Shown one piece after another: positions 21,500-32,500 of a stretch of 64,000 nucleotides of DNA; position 1 is the stretch's first letter, and each line of letters begins with the position of its first letter. A program made the position numbers and the translations under genes. The notes under the pieces are model-generated. The model searched no databases. It was not told the DNA's origin and saw only the letters and a program-made list of their open reading frames with translations. Origin of the DNA: Boswellia sacra (Eukaryota > Streptophyta > Magnoliopsida > Sapindales > Burseraceae); the NCBI GenBank assembly GCA_013180625.2, contig SNVD02013637.1, forward strand, positions 17,887 through 81,886, written 5' to 3'.

Positions 21500-22279
21500 A
21501 TGGACGATCATTTCGCTCGATCGGTGGTTCTCACGGTGACGGCATACCCGTTGTATCTGGCGAAAACACTTGCCCAAATGGGCTATGAGCCCTTGCCTCC
21601 CGATGCCAACGGGTATCTACCAAACATGTTTAAATACTTGACCCACATACGTGAAGAGAGAGGTTATCTCGCGCTCTATACCGGTCTTAGATATTACTTG
21701 CCCGCCGTTATACTCAGACAATCTAGTTACGATTTGATGGCCTCGATTACTAGCCATAAGAAAGATACCAACAACTCAGATGCAAGTGAGATCATTGCAG
21801 TTTGTTTGCGCGAGAGTGCACTAAGGATTCAGTCGACCATCATCACATACCCTATCTTGACGCTCAGTATTGGCTACATTTCCAGTGCATTCTTTGGTGC
21901 AAAGGATACTGCAGAATACACTCTTGAGGCACTGTACAAAGGCATCGTGCCGAAGTTGATAGTGGAAGTTGTTTTAGTCTGGGTGTCCATTATAAGTAGG
22001 CGCATTACGGCAAGTCTCGTCGAGGATGAGCTCGGTCAAGCCATCGTTTCTCGAATACCACCCTACATCGTCCAGACATTCATGTATCCTTTCAACGTAG
22101 TCACTACTGTGATGGCCGATAACGGGCGTAGTGGACAGAATCCAAAGTTCAAGGATTGGCGGGTGTGCTACGACTACCTGAAATCCACGAACCAACTCAA
22201 GAGAGGATCCCAATTCTTCTTTAGACGTGATTATCAGAGAATTGTAGGAAGTAAGCACAGTATGAGATTATATTTCTGA
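21500..22279 (+). CDS. MTCH2: Mitochondrial carrier homolog 2-like outer-membrane protein
   Basis: A 259-residue intronless protein of the degenerate mitochondrial carrier group. The first repeat has TAYPLYLAKTLAQMGYEPLPP, which mirrors the MTCH HPLYYVKVLIQVGYEPLPP signature, followed by YLTHIREERGYLALYTGLRYYLP. Hydrophobic helices occur at about 105-130 and 155-175. The C-terminus, YPFNVVTTVMADNG with a SQFFFRRD block, matches the MTCH end (YPFVLVSNLMAVN...LFFRK). MTCH2 lies in the outer mitochondrial membrane, acts as an insertase for tail-anchored proteins and is linked to tBID-dependent apoptosis. At 259 residues it is about 40 shorter than human MTCH2. It is convergent with the next gene with only 43 bp between stop codons. 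Confidence 0.87.
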   Translation: MDDHFARSVVLTVTAYPLYLAKTLAQMGYEPLPPDANGYLPNMFKYLTHIREERGYLALYTGLRYYLPAVILRQSSYDLMASITSHKKDTNNSDASEIIAVCLRESALRIQSTIITYPILTLSIGYISSAFFGAKDTAEYTLEALYKGIVPKLIVEVVLVWVSIISRRITASLVEDELGQAIVSRIPPYIVQTFMYPFNVVTTVMADNGRSGQNPKFKDWRVCYDYLKSTNQLKRGSQFFFRRDYQRIVGSKHSMRLYF

Positions 22280-22288
22280 GCAAATGGT

Positions 22289-22300
22289 ATTAAATTTATT
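22289..22300. terminator. Back-to-back polyadenylation signals in a 43-bp convergent gap
   Basis: Plus strand ATTAAA at 22289-22294 follows the MTCH2 stop by 10 bp. Minus strand AATAAA at 22300-22295 follows the facing gene's stop by 22 bp. Cleavage from either would lie inside the other gene, so the mature 3' ends probably overlap. Confidence 0.6.
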
Positions 22301-22322
22301 GGACCATTGATTGCTGATATTG

Positions 22323-23816
22323 TCATAGAGTAATCTCTCTACACCTTTGTATTGGCGATGTGGCCGGTGGCTGCTCTTGGTTACTTTTTGCTAGAATCAG
22401 GGCATATGCTGATATGAACTTGATGAGTTGGTATATAACAAGCAATATGAAGCATCCGCAGATGCAAATGATGAGTGTGAAGAGATCAAAGCTGTTGCGG
22501 TGGCCAAATAGTGGCTGTCTTAGAGGTGATTCCTCAATATACTCGGTGGAGCCCTCTGCTCGCACCTGTTTGCGGCTGTACCGCTGCCTTGAATCACGGA
22601 TATGTTTGAGCGTTATTCGGTTAGGCTGAATGGCCGGCGAGTTTGGTGACTGTTTTCTAATTTGGACTCGGCTTCTAGGCCTAGCTTCCTCTTCCTCCTC
22701 CTCTTCTTGCTCCTCTGCATCGGATGTGTTTTCTTCCTCTTCATCTATCTCGTCATCTTCCCGGTCATCCTCGTCTTCCTGATGTGCCGGCTGAGGTTGT
22801 TTCTTGAGCTCGGGTCGTGAGTGTCGCGGCGATTCAGCGATATCGTCCTCTTGATCTTCCTCTTCCTCGTGATCCACTGGCCGTGGCGCAGGTCGAGGCA
22901 TAGTCACCGGTCTGGTTGAGGGAGTTGGAGCCGGCCTGTACTGAGGCCTGTAGTCTTCTTCCGACTCTTCAGACTGTTCTGACGTTTCTGGCGCATCGGT
23001 GGCCTCCTCGTCTTCATGCGTTTGTTTCGGAGGCGCTGGTGGTCGTGTTTCAACATGGCCGGACCACCGGGTCGGGGACAATGCTGGTGGGTGCTTGGCA
23101 GCAAGCTCGCGCTGCCGCTCTTGTTCCATCCATTCCTCGAGATCTACCTCGCCAGCATCTTCGTCTTCGCCGAGGATCGGTCTAGACGGTATTGGCCTGG
23201 TGTCCACGGGTCGTCTTTTGGTTGTGGATTCCAGTGTGCTGGGTGCGGCAGTCGTGGCCTTGGAAGTGACATGATCTTGTTGCGGGTTGTCAATCTCTCT
23301 GGTTGTTGTTGTGATGGTGGTGGGCTCGACTTGGTCAGGATCTGGGGTGGTGGTGTAAGTTCCTACTGTAGCGGTGACATTGTTGGTGGAGTTGGATGAA
23401 TGCTCGACTAGAGATGAAATGATAGTTGTTGTGGGCACTGAAGGCTCATCGGCTTGGGGTTCATCGTGCACTCCATTGCGCGGAACAATGCGACTCTTGG
23501 TGGGCAGTGTCTTGATTGGATCGGGCTGAACGGGGACGATCTGAGATTGCTTCACGTTGGCCAGTGTGGGCGGCTTGTTCTGGCACTCGACGCTGGTCAT
23601 GTTGCAGACTATCACATGCAAGACGCATCTGCATTCGATGCACATAGCGACCGCGCCGCGACTGCTCACTGGAGTGTGGCCGGGGATCATTGTGAAGGGG
23701 TCGACTATGTAGCCATCTGGATAGTGGCAGGCGACGTTGTATCCCTTAAGCTGGGCGACTGCAAGAGGCACTGATGCGATTGTGAGGAACAGGGCGATAA
23801 GCTGGATGGATTGCAT
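22323..23816 (-). CDS. Single-pass membrane protein with Cys-rich N-terminus, unrecognised
   Basis: A 497-residue intronless protein. Residues 1-21 are a clear signal peptide (QLIALFLTIASVPLAVA). Residues 22-80 carry six cysteines (C30, C59, C62, C64, C71, C78) with a CIECRC core, which recalls a half von Willebrand factor C domain. Then comes a long disordered region: Thr/Ser-rich with NST/NVT sites, Pro-rich, and several strongly acidic runs (DEDDREDDEIDEEEE). A transmembrane helix lies at about 442-475 (FTLIICICGCFILLVIYQLI) with a short cytoplasmic tail of about 22 residues. The expected topology is type I with a mucin-like stalk. I do not recognise an orthologue. A TATA box precedes it, which suggests regulated or tissue-specific expression. 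Confidence 0.75.
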   Translation of the reverse strand: MQSIQLIALFLTIASVPLAVAQLKGYNVACHYPDGYIVDPFTMIPGHTPVSSRGAVAMCIECRCVLHVIVCNMTSVECQNKPPTLANVKQSQIVPVQPDPIKTLPTKSRIVPRNGVHDEPQADEPSVPTTTIISSLVEHSSNSTNNVTATVGTYTTTPDPDQVEPTTITTTTREIDNPQQDHVTSKATTAAPSTLESTTKRRPVDTRPIPSRPILGEDEDAGEVDLEEWMEQERQRELAAKHPPALSPTRWSGHVETRPPAPPKQTHEDEEATDAPETSEQSEESEEDYRPQYRPAPTPSTRPVTMPRPAPRPVDHEEEEDQEDDIAESPRHSRPELKKQPQPAHQEDEDDREDDEIDEEEENTSDAEEQEEEEEEEARPRSRVQIRKQSPNSPAIQPNRITLKHIRDSRQRYSRKQVRAEGSTEYIEESPLRQPLFGHRNSFDLFTLIICICGCFILLVIYQLIKFISAYALILAKSNQEQPPATSPIQRCREITL

Positions 23817-23989
23817 GGTGATCTTGTGAGTCGAGGTGGTTCGAAGAGTTGAGGTGGTGGTATTGCTTGGAGGTAACAGGTGGTTGTGGGTGAGTGTGAA
23901 TGGGATTCGTGAGTGGATGTGTGTGTGTGTGTGACATGAACCGGATGGGACTAGAATAGGCTCTGAATCGTGGCCTTATGGGGGGCCCT

Positions 23990-23998
23990 CCTTTTATA
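23990..23998 (-). promoter_or_regulatory. TATA box of the Cys-rich membrane protein gene
   Basis: TATAAAAGG on the minus strand, 174 bp before the start codon. A TCAGAG initiator-like element begins about 34 bp downstream (A at about 23964), which is the spacing expected for a focused core promoter. Confidence 0.75.
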
Positions 23999-24103
23999 CG
24001 CATTCTCGATCTCGCGAGCTCGGGTCTCACCAACGGTCGGGGCCCACTGGCGCCAGCTGCGGCGGCGGCCACGAGAGAATGGCAGAGAGATCTATGTCGG
24101 CGT

Positions 24104-24142
<39 letters not shown>

Positions 24143-25007
24143 GAACGGCGCCAGAAACGGCCAAACATCGAGCCTCAGGCGGTGGCGGGCGAGCGCGTGC
24201 GGCGCGCCGCCGCTTGTGCGACAAGTGGATTTGTTTGCACAGACACTGGCGAGCGCGCGCGCCTCGGCTACGCGCTCATCAGCGAGAGCGGCCGCACGTG
24301 CGCGCCGACGCGTCCTGCTCATTAGCGGCGCCGAACGCCTCGGCTACGCAAACAAATCCACCCGACGGCGCGCCTTCGACCTGATCCAGTGGCCGTCGAC
24401 TCGACGGCTGTGTCGCGCCGGCGACACTTCGGCGGCGTCACACTGCAACTCCACTAGGACAATTGTGCCGGCGAAGCTCTCTGGACGCAAATTGAGTGGC
24501 GCCGACGTCGGCGTCAACGAGAAAGGCGACGGCGAGTCGGCAGGCGCTCTGGATGCTGCCGACCACTCGAGTTGATTAGTGACTACCTGTTCACGCGCGA
24601 ACGCCAATCCACTGGCCACTGGGGACAGCTTTTTATTCTACCTCTCAGAGTCTCTGAGTTTCGGGCCGGTGGCCGGGGCGGAGGCGGAGGCACGGCTGAG
24701 GTGGATGCAAGCCAAAAAGGCCGCCCCCTGGCTGGGGTCCACACAGAGAGGGGGCAAAAACGAAAGAACCGGTAACGAGTTGTGGCGGTGGTGGTGGTTG
24801 TGATGCTGGTAGTTATGGCGGCGAGGATCGCACGAATCGATCCCGACGATGTCGAGCTCCGAGCCCGCCGACCCCTGTCCACGGGCACCAGTGTGCTGGA
24901 CTCGAGCCGGCGAGCGCATAACGACTTATACCCACACACACACACACACACAAGCACACCACACACACACAGGCACACACATTCATAGACAAAGTCAGTC
25001 AGCCAAC
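23999..25007. other. GC-rich intergenic DNA upstream of the membrane protein gene
   Basis: Mostly GC-rich, with a trinucleotide run (GTC)n(GGC)n at about 24103-24140 and a CA-rich microsatellite at 24936-24982. It holds distal promoter DNA of the membrane protein gene and the Mlc2 3'UTR. Open frames on both strands overlap heavily and are not supported. Confidence 0.45.
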
Positions 25008-25868
25008 TCAGGCGGCCGCCTCGTCCTCCTCCTCATTGCCGCGAGTGATCAGCTGGATGAACTTCTTGATGTCCACACGGCCCTGCATGTCGACGGGCGC
25101 CTCGGCGAATATCTCGTCGCACTCCTTTTGCGAAAACTTCTCGCCCCAGGTGACGAGCGCGTGCTTGAGCAGCTCCTCCTTGCAGAAGCCGTCGCCCTCG
25201 TCGTACATGTTGAAGGCGTGCGCGATCACGTCCTCGTCGTCAGTGCCTTGAGCTCGGTCGCCGAAAATGGTGAGAAATGTGGTGAAATTGATTGGTCCCT
25301 GTGGGCGAGAGTCGTGCGTATTGCACAATGAATTTGGATTGCCGATCGCGAGCGCCAAATTGCATTGTGAGCGAGAGTGAACGGGACTGAGTTAGCGCTC
25401 AGTTGGAAAGATCGATATCGAGTTTTTTTGTGTGAGTGATCAGCGGATTGTAACTCACCGGCGCCTCGCTGGCCATCTCGTCGAGTTCCTTGTCGGTGCA
25501 GAGGCGACCGAGCGCGTCGAAGGTGGCCCGGATGTCGTTCTTCGACACGATGCCGTCCTTGTCCGAGTCAATGAACTGGAAGGCCTCCTTGAACTGGGCC
25601 ACCTGGTGCTGGGTGAACATGGCGAACACATTGGAGCCGCTGCGCTGGGCGCGCTTCTTCGAGGCCGAGCGTGCGGGCGCGTCCGCCGAGTCCTTCTCGG
25701 ACTTCTTCGACTTGGTCTTCTTGACCTTGGTCACCTCCTTCTCGCCCTCCTCCGGCTAATTAAATGGTATGAGCACATTACAATTGGAGCCATTCAATTG
25801 ATTAGCCAACTTGTTGCGCTCGCTCAAGCAACCTCACAGTCGCACGCAAAGCCACTCGAACTTACCAT
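25008..25868 (-). CDS. Mlc2: Myosin regulatory light chain, muscle type (three exons)
   Basis: Exons 25868-25866 (the ATG alone), 25755-25459 and 25298-25008 join in phase across introns of 110 bp (GTAAGT) and 160 bp (GTGAGT) to give 196 residues. The product starts MPEEGEKEVTKVKK, with a Lys/Ser/Ala-rich extension like that of insect Mlc2. RAQRSGSNVFAMF is the kinase-target region. EF-hand 1 is at about residues 56-84 (FIDSDKDGIVSKND, with the D-x-D-x-D-G-I pattern able to bind a divalent ion); later EF hands are degenerate. GPINFTTFLTIFGDR and the acidic EEEDEAAA end match arthropod muscle regulatory light chains. It binds the myosin heavy-chain lever arm in thick filaments and modulates contraction after phosphorylation. 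Mite homologues are known as muscle allergens. Confidence 0.93.
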
Positions 25869-28800
25869 GGCGACTTTGTGGGTGTGCACACAAGTGTATC
25901 AAGAGAGAGAGATAAAGAGTTGGTTGAGATAGAGTCGATCGGTCGTTGAATAGAATTGTTTGCTGAACTGCTGGCCGGCAGACAGTTGGCTTTTGCTGAA
26001 AAGTACGAAATCACTCGACTCGAGCGGCCGCGCATTCGCCAAACTCTCGCTTGCGCAACCTCGACGTGGTCGGCGACGTCGAGTAGCAAAGACAACATAT
26101 GTCACACAAATGAACACAAGCGCTCACACAGACTTAGAAATACCCACAAATCCAGTCGTTGATGATGAAACGCCGTCGCCGAGCGCGCGCAAAAGCGCTC
26201 CAGATGAATGTGGCCCACTCGAGAAAGGGTAATTTCCACCGCATTTTGCGCGCAAGGTGACCTAGCGGCGGCGACCATGTCAAAGCGACACAGAGCAGCG
26301 AATCAAGTCGACGAGTGGGAGAGCGGAGTCGAATCATAAGGAGCCCGAGGACGCGCTAATCCGGACGGAGATATGCGCGCCCAATGAGCACAATTGTTGT
26401 CGTGGGCCCGCGCGCAGTCTCGTCGTGTCGTCATTGCCAACTAGCCGGCAAGCTCGTTGCCGATTATTCTTATCCAAATCTCAGCCACGCCAACTGTATG
26501 CGTGTCTCTCATCCGCTCCGCTCGAGACCACACGCGCACGAGTCGGCGAGCCCTCGCTTTTTGTTTGTGTGTGTGTGTGCGTGGATGTTGCTTGAGCTTC
26601 GACCAATAACGCCCGCGGCGACTGCAAATAAGGCGACGCGCATAGGGTCGAATGCGCGCGGCCAACTGGCGAGCTCGTTGGGCGCGCTACATAGTTTCTG
26701 GATGCGTTCTAATTGTCGCGCATATGTGTGCGCCAGGCCGGGCGAGCGAGCGAGCAACCGAGTCGCCCAGTCAGTCGGTCTCATTGTGTCGGGCGCGTAT
26801 TTGCCAGCACGCCAACAAGCGAACACTCGCGCGTCGAGGTGCTACAAACATAATCGAGCGTAACTCCACTCGGCGCCCGTTCCAGGTTACTCGGGCGTCA
26901 GCTACACAAACGCCTTGCGGCTCGTCTAATTACATCTGTCTATGGGCTCGAGTACGCCTACCTGAGCGCTCAAGAATGTTGAGGACATTCTGTAGCCGAG
27001 CCTCCGGGCATTGTTCTGAGCTCGTCAAGGCTATGCGCACGCGACGAGCCCGCCAGATGCATGCAAATTGCGGCTCCTCCACCTTCGAGTTGCGGCCTTA
27101 CGTTTCGCTCGAGTCCGGTCGCGCCCGAGGTGCCATCTCGTTGAGACTGCCGAACTCGACTGTTTATCGCCCGACTGTATATCCCGAGGTCACTCTCGGC
27201 ATATGATAAGTCCGCCACAACTTTTGGGACCATCAATTAAGGCGTAATGACAGATAAAATAAACTGAGGAGGACGTACACTCGACGATCAACGATTTCAA
27301 TGGGAAGCGGCGTCACAAAGACAGCGCAGCGCTGAGAGCGTGACATTGAGCAGCTGTTGTGTGGAAAGAAGATCAGCTCGTTGGTAATTCATACAACTGC
27401 TCTATGGACTTTCTGGTGGTGCAACTCCGAGCGAACACAAGGCTTTTCCTGATTGATTCGAGTCGCTAGAACACTTGTTTCATTGCTTTTGACTCCGAAA
27501 TCGAATCCAGATTGAGTCAGTATTACGCAGACGAATTAGTCACAATGATAGTGATGAAGTATTCGCAGGTACCGAGCGCGCGCTGAAGAGAAAAAAGGGC
27601 GCTGTCACCAGATGATTGAGCCCACTCAATTACAATGATTGTGCCTAACAAAGATCGCGAAAATTAGTTGGCGGGGAAAAGCGACGGTGCACCAGAAATC
27701 AATCAGGTTTATTCTTATCGCACCATTGGGTGAGGGATAAAGATTTGCAGTCTGCTATAAGCTGGTGGTAGTTTTGACTTTCGGAGTGTAGTCAGGTGAT
27801 TTGAGTGAGAAGGCTGAAACTTAGAGATGTGGAGTGAGAAACAAACAAGATGAGACAGTTGATTCCAATCATTCGCAACCTCGGTTGTCTGGCTCGGATT
27901 CGAGGCGAGCTCTGCGGTTCTCTGCGTTGATACGCCTCTCTCCATGGACTCCGCAGACTCTCGCAACCAAATCAGCTTCCGGTTTCTTGTAACAGAGCGA
28001 CAGTCCAACATGCGCACTCACAATTTACAATTTCACTACATGGGATCCTTCATCATCAAATTTGTGTGTTATGTCTGCAACAATCGTTAAAATGATCTTT
28101 TTATATACGGACTCTACTCTGTCTTTTTGCAAGTGTCAATACAAATCAACCCCACAGCATCTATCCTCTATCAATATTTCTTCAACTTCGACCAGTTAGA
28201 CCAGTTAGATGCTGAGAGTCTGGTCTTTGCTCGAATGTGTCTTGGGCATTCTGTTGCACACTTATGTTTTCGTGGACGACACATTTTCCGAATAGATTGA
28301 TTTAATTAACTTCCGCTACCGATTCTGGACATTCCTCTCCAGGTTTTCCGTCTCCAACCGCCTCCTGAGTCAGTCAAGGTCCAGGAAATAATTGTTAAAG
28401 ATCCGCTAGGACACATCTGTGTCCTTTCAATGATTTCATCGCTCAGTCTATGACTTGTGCCGTTTACGCAAACCTACTGCAATCGGAAAGATGTTTGTAC
28501 CCGAAATGAGCACACTGAATCAATATCCACTACCAATCAAGTCTTGAAATGATAGACTGCGCCAGGAAGAAGCTCGCAGGGCTTCTTCGAGTCAGATATC
28601 TAGAGTAAGTCCTTTCAGGACTTTGTCAGCGAGCGAAGACAACGCGCTGCATCGAGAATGTCGAGGCGCTGGAAACTACGAATTTGGTTCGATGAACTCT
28701 GCCCAGAGCCTCCAGCTGTTAGGTGACATCGTCAATGCTTCAGCAATATAGACAACCATTCAGTTGAAGATGATTCACGCAATTCCGATTTGCCTGTCAC

Positions 28801-29502
28801 CAGGTGTGCGATCCGCTCAACACGACCGCAATGAGCGATTTGAGTACTTCCCGAGAGCCGGAAGTGATTAAGCTGACAGTTGCCGAACTCGAGCGTCTTT
28901 TGTGTCAACTGATCAAGTTGTGTGCAGCAAAATTGGCATCATCGGGCGGAGTGCGATATGATTTGTATGTCGGCCCCGATGACAGGCCTAAGCTAGCGCG
29001 AACTTGTCCGTAATCTATGGGCGAGGTCGCGTTAAGGAGCAGAGCTGAGCGGAAAAAATGCTGTGAACACTGGCGGCTCTTGCGAGCGAGCGAGCGAGCG
29101 AGTGAGCTGCAGGTGAGAAGAGGGCATTTGGTGGAATCTGGAAGTTGGAGAAGAAGACGAGTGTTGAGTTTATTTGGGGACATCTGCAAGTGTTTATGTG
29201 GCGCGCATACGAGGTCATTAAGTTATAAAAAGTGCGAGTGGTGTTCGGGTGGAGGCGGCGCATTCTTGAGGCGAGACCGTGTGGTCTTATCAGGCCAGAG
29301 AGATCGGCTCAGATTATCAAAATGCGACTAACACAGAATGTGGCTGGCGAGCGAGCGGGCGCGCGATATGGTTACACAGTCGTTAGAGCGGCGGCCCGGG
29401 CCAGAGAGTTGAGTGTGTGGGCGAGCCATAGCGGAGAGTGCGATGTGTGAGCTCGCGTTGGCGGTGCCATATGAAGGAGTGCGTAATAATTTGGCCGGCT
29501 CG
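25869..29502. other. Long intergenic region between Mlc2 and the Ig-receptor gene
   Basis: 3.6 kb. The part to about 27.2 kb is GC-moderate and should include the Mlc2 promoter and 5'UTR. From 27.2 to 29.0 kb it is AT-richer. On the minus strand AATAAA occurs at 29174-29169, 329 bp after the Ig-receptor stop, and may be its polyadenylation signal. A GAGC tetranucleotide run lies at 29082-29102. Frames such as 28804-29013 have no domain. No RNA gene was recognised. Confidence 0.45.
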
Positions 29503-32500
29503 TTAAGTGGCCAGGTGCCAATGGAGGCGCCGCCGAGTGGCGAGCGCCACCAGAAGGGCGGCCAGCTGACAGGAGACCAGAGTGAGTGGTGTCGGCGGCG
29601 GCCGGCCAGCGCTGGCGGCCACTTGGTCGGCGAGTTCCATGTTCTGCGCCCTGTTCGGCTGCTGGCTGTTGGCCAGCAGGGCGGCTGCAAAAGTGGTCGC
29701 GATTCGGGGGCGAAGCGACGACCGGAACGAGCGAGCCACGACGTCCAGTGTGTTTAAGTGATATCGATGTTTGTTAGTGGGCCGGTCGGAGTTTTTTTTA
29801 CGGTGGCACTGGAGCGCGCGCAGAGTTGAGATAAAATCACGCGCGCTAAATCATCAACACACTCACCTGGCCGGTAGATTATGCTGCGCCTGTTGTCGGC
29901 GTACCTGCTCAGCTCCAGATTGGTCAGCGCGATGAGACACTCAAAGTAGATCTCGGGCTGCGCTGGCGTCGCCGTCGTCGCCACTGCCTCGCTCGAGTTG
30001 CCATTCAGCTGGGCGGCCGCCTGATCGAATGGGTGCTGTTGTTGTTGTTGTTGTTGTTGTTGCAAGTGGAGCAGTTGTTGGTGTTGGTGTTGATGTTGTT
30101 GTTGTAGTTGTTGCTGGTGTTGCTGTTGCTGGAGGCGAGCGAGCAGCTCGTCGTCGTCCAGCACACTGGTCACCTGGACGCGGAATAGACCCGAGACGGA
30201 GTCGCGCTCGATGCGAGTGTCCAGCTTGGCCAGCTTCTCGGGGTGCGAGCCGTCGAGCTTGGCGAGCCGGTAGATGCTGACCTCGGGCACGGGAAAGACT
30301 TGGTCGATATCACAGACGAGCTTGAGGCCGTAGGGCGAGCGCCTGACGGGCGCGGCCGCCAGTTGGCCGCCAGTGCGCGCGCTCGCCGCCTGGTGGCGCG
30401 CGCGCACCTGGCCGACGTTCACGTAGTCGATGGCCGACGGCTCGGGCAGCTGCTGGTGCGGGGGCGGGGCCGGGCCCGAGGGCTGCCGGTTCTCGAGCGC
30501 CGACTGGCGGAGGCGGTAGGCTGCGGGTAGTTGCGACTGGGGCTGGGACTGGGGCTGGAGCTGAGGCTGGAGCTGGGGCTGGGGCTGGAGCTGGGGCTGG
30601 GCCAGCTGGAGGAGACGGTCGCGCTGGATGGCGTACAGGTGCGCCAGGTTGGCGCGCGTCGCGTTGAAGCTGAAGTTGCGCGGGGGCGCTGGGCGCGCAC
30701 AGATCCAAGTGCAGGTGCAGGTGCAGGTGCAGGTGCAGGTGCGGGTAGAGGTGAATGTTAGTGGGCCGGCGAGCGGGCGCACGTCAAGGCGAGGTTATCA
30801 GTGGCGCACACTTACTGTAAACAATCATCTTCTTCGACTTGGAGTCGTCGTTGAGCGACGATATGGCCGAGCAGGTGTACTTGCCTGCGATCGCGATCGG
30901 GCCGATTGGGCGCGTGGGCGGCGGCCAGAAGTCGAGCGGTCAGGTGGGCGGCGGAGTTTGTGCGGGCAGTCAGTCAGCATGATGGTCGTGATGGTGGCGG
31001 CCCTCGAGCTATGTGTGTGTGTGTGTGTGTGTGTACATTGTGCGCGAACGGCGCACGCACGAGAGTGGCGCCATTCGCACGGGCAATTAAGCGGCGGCCG
31101 TGGCCGGCCGAGTTCGACTCGACGGCCAAGTGGCCGGCAATTTAGATAAGCGGCGGCGGCGGCGGCGAGAGCGCGTCGCGAGCTTGTTACCTGAGCGCAA
31201 ATGTGGGCCACTCGAGCGGGCCAATGTTGTGGCGCTCGAGTGGCCGCAAATGCGCCATATTCACGCACACTCGCTAATCGTGCGAGAGCGGCCGCGCTCG
31301 ACGTCGCGGTGGGCGGCCCCGCTTGAGCGGGGGCGGGGTCATCAGCGAGCAGCCAGCCAGCCAAACTCACCTCCGAGCTCTTTGGTGGGCCGCACGAGCT
31401 TGAAGCCCGCGGCCAGTGTCCGGTTGACGCTCGTCTCGCCGTCGGCCAGGTGCGCCTGAGCGTCGACGAGCGCGGACTCGTTGACGGGCGCCAGCACGGG
31501 CACGATGTAGGCGCGATACTGGGGCGCGATGGAGCGCTTGTTCAGCTCGGGGATCCACTGGTAGATGGGCTCCATGCGCTCGTCGTGGTGCCACTTGACA
31601 ATGAGATTCTTGTCGCGCTGCTGGTCGTAGCTCACGAGGCACTCGAAGGTGATCTGCGCGGGCGACGCCGCTTGCGAGGATGCCGACTCGCCGGCCAGCC
31701 CCACGAGACTCGCAGCCTCGGGCTGTTGCGGCTGCAGCTGCAGCTGCTGCTGCTGCTGCTGCTGGCCATTCGGATCACGAGCCCGGCCCACGCTGGCGCC
31801 GTTGCGCGCCCCACTTCCGGCCGACGCTGGCGTCTGGCCGCTCCAGTGGGCGCGCGGCGTCTGATTGGCGTTGCTGGCGGCGGGCTGGTCGATAACAAGC
31901 AAATCGGGCACATTGAGGCGTTGCACTTGCACGGCGAGCGTTGCTGTGTGCGAGTGTGTGCGAGTTTGTGTGTGACCAGGGCCGCCGTGACGGGGCGCCA
32001 TATTCAGCCCGTCGAGTTGGCGACGGCGGCGGCAGTTCCGGTGGTGGGGAGATAATGTGCGGGTTAGTTGCGTGCGCGGTCGTGATTGTGCGCGCCGTCG
32101 GTGCGCTATGTGTGTGTTTGTGCGCGCGAGCTATGTGCCTCGCAGAGTTGGCTCAATGCAGAGCGTGCGAGCGCTAGAGACAGAGAGCATTGTCGTGCAA
32201 ACTCAAGTGGCCTCTGCAGTGGCGCCGACGCCGCCGCCGCCACGAGCGCATTTTTGTGACACATTTCCATGGCGCCGCGCCGACGGTGTGTCACGAACAA
32301 ATGCGCGCACAGCCAAATGCAAATCTCCGACCGCAACGAGTCGGCGGGCTCGTCGCTCTGGCTGATAGCCGGCCAACGGCGACGACGACCACGACCAGGG
32401 CCAGCTTGCGGCCGCCGATGAGAGCCACTAGATAAGGCGCTCATTTGCATATCGCTCGGCCGCTCACATAAATTTTGCATCGGCCCGACGTCGGCGCGCT

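Noticed and set aside
28804..29013. 69-codon frame upstream of the Ig-gene 3' end
   Set aside because: Short, no family, and no splice or polyadenylation context.
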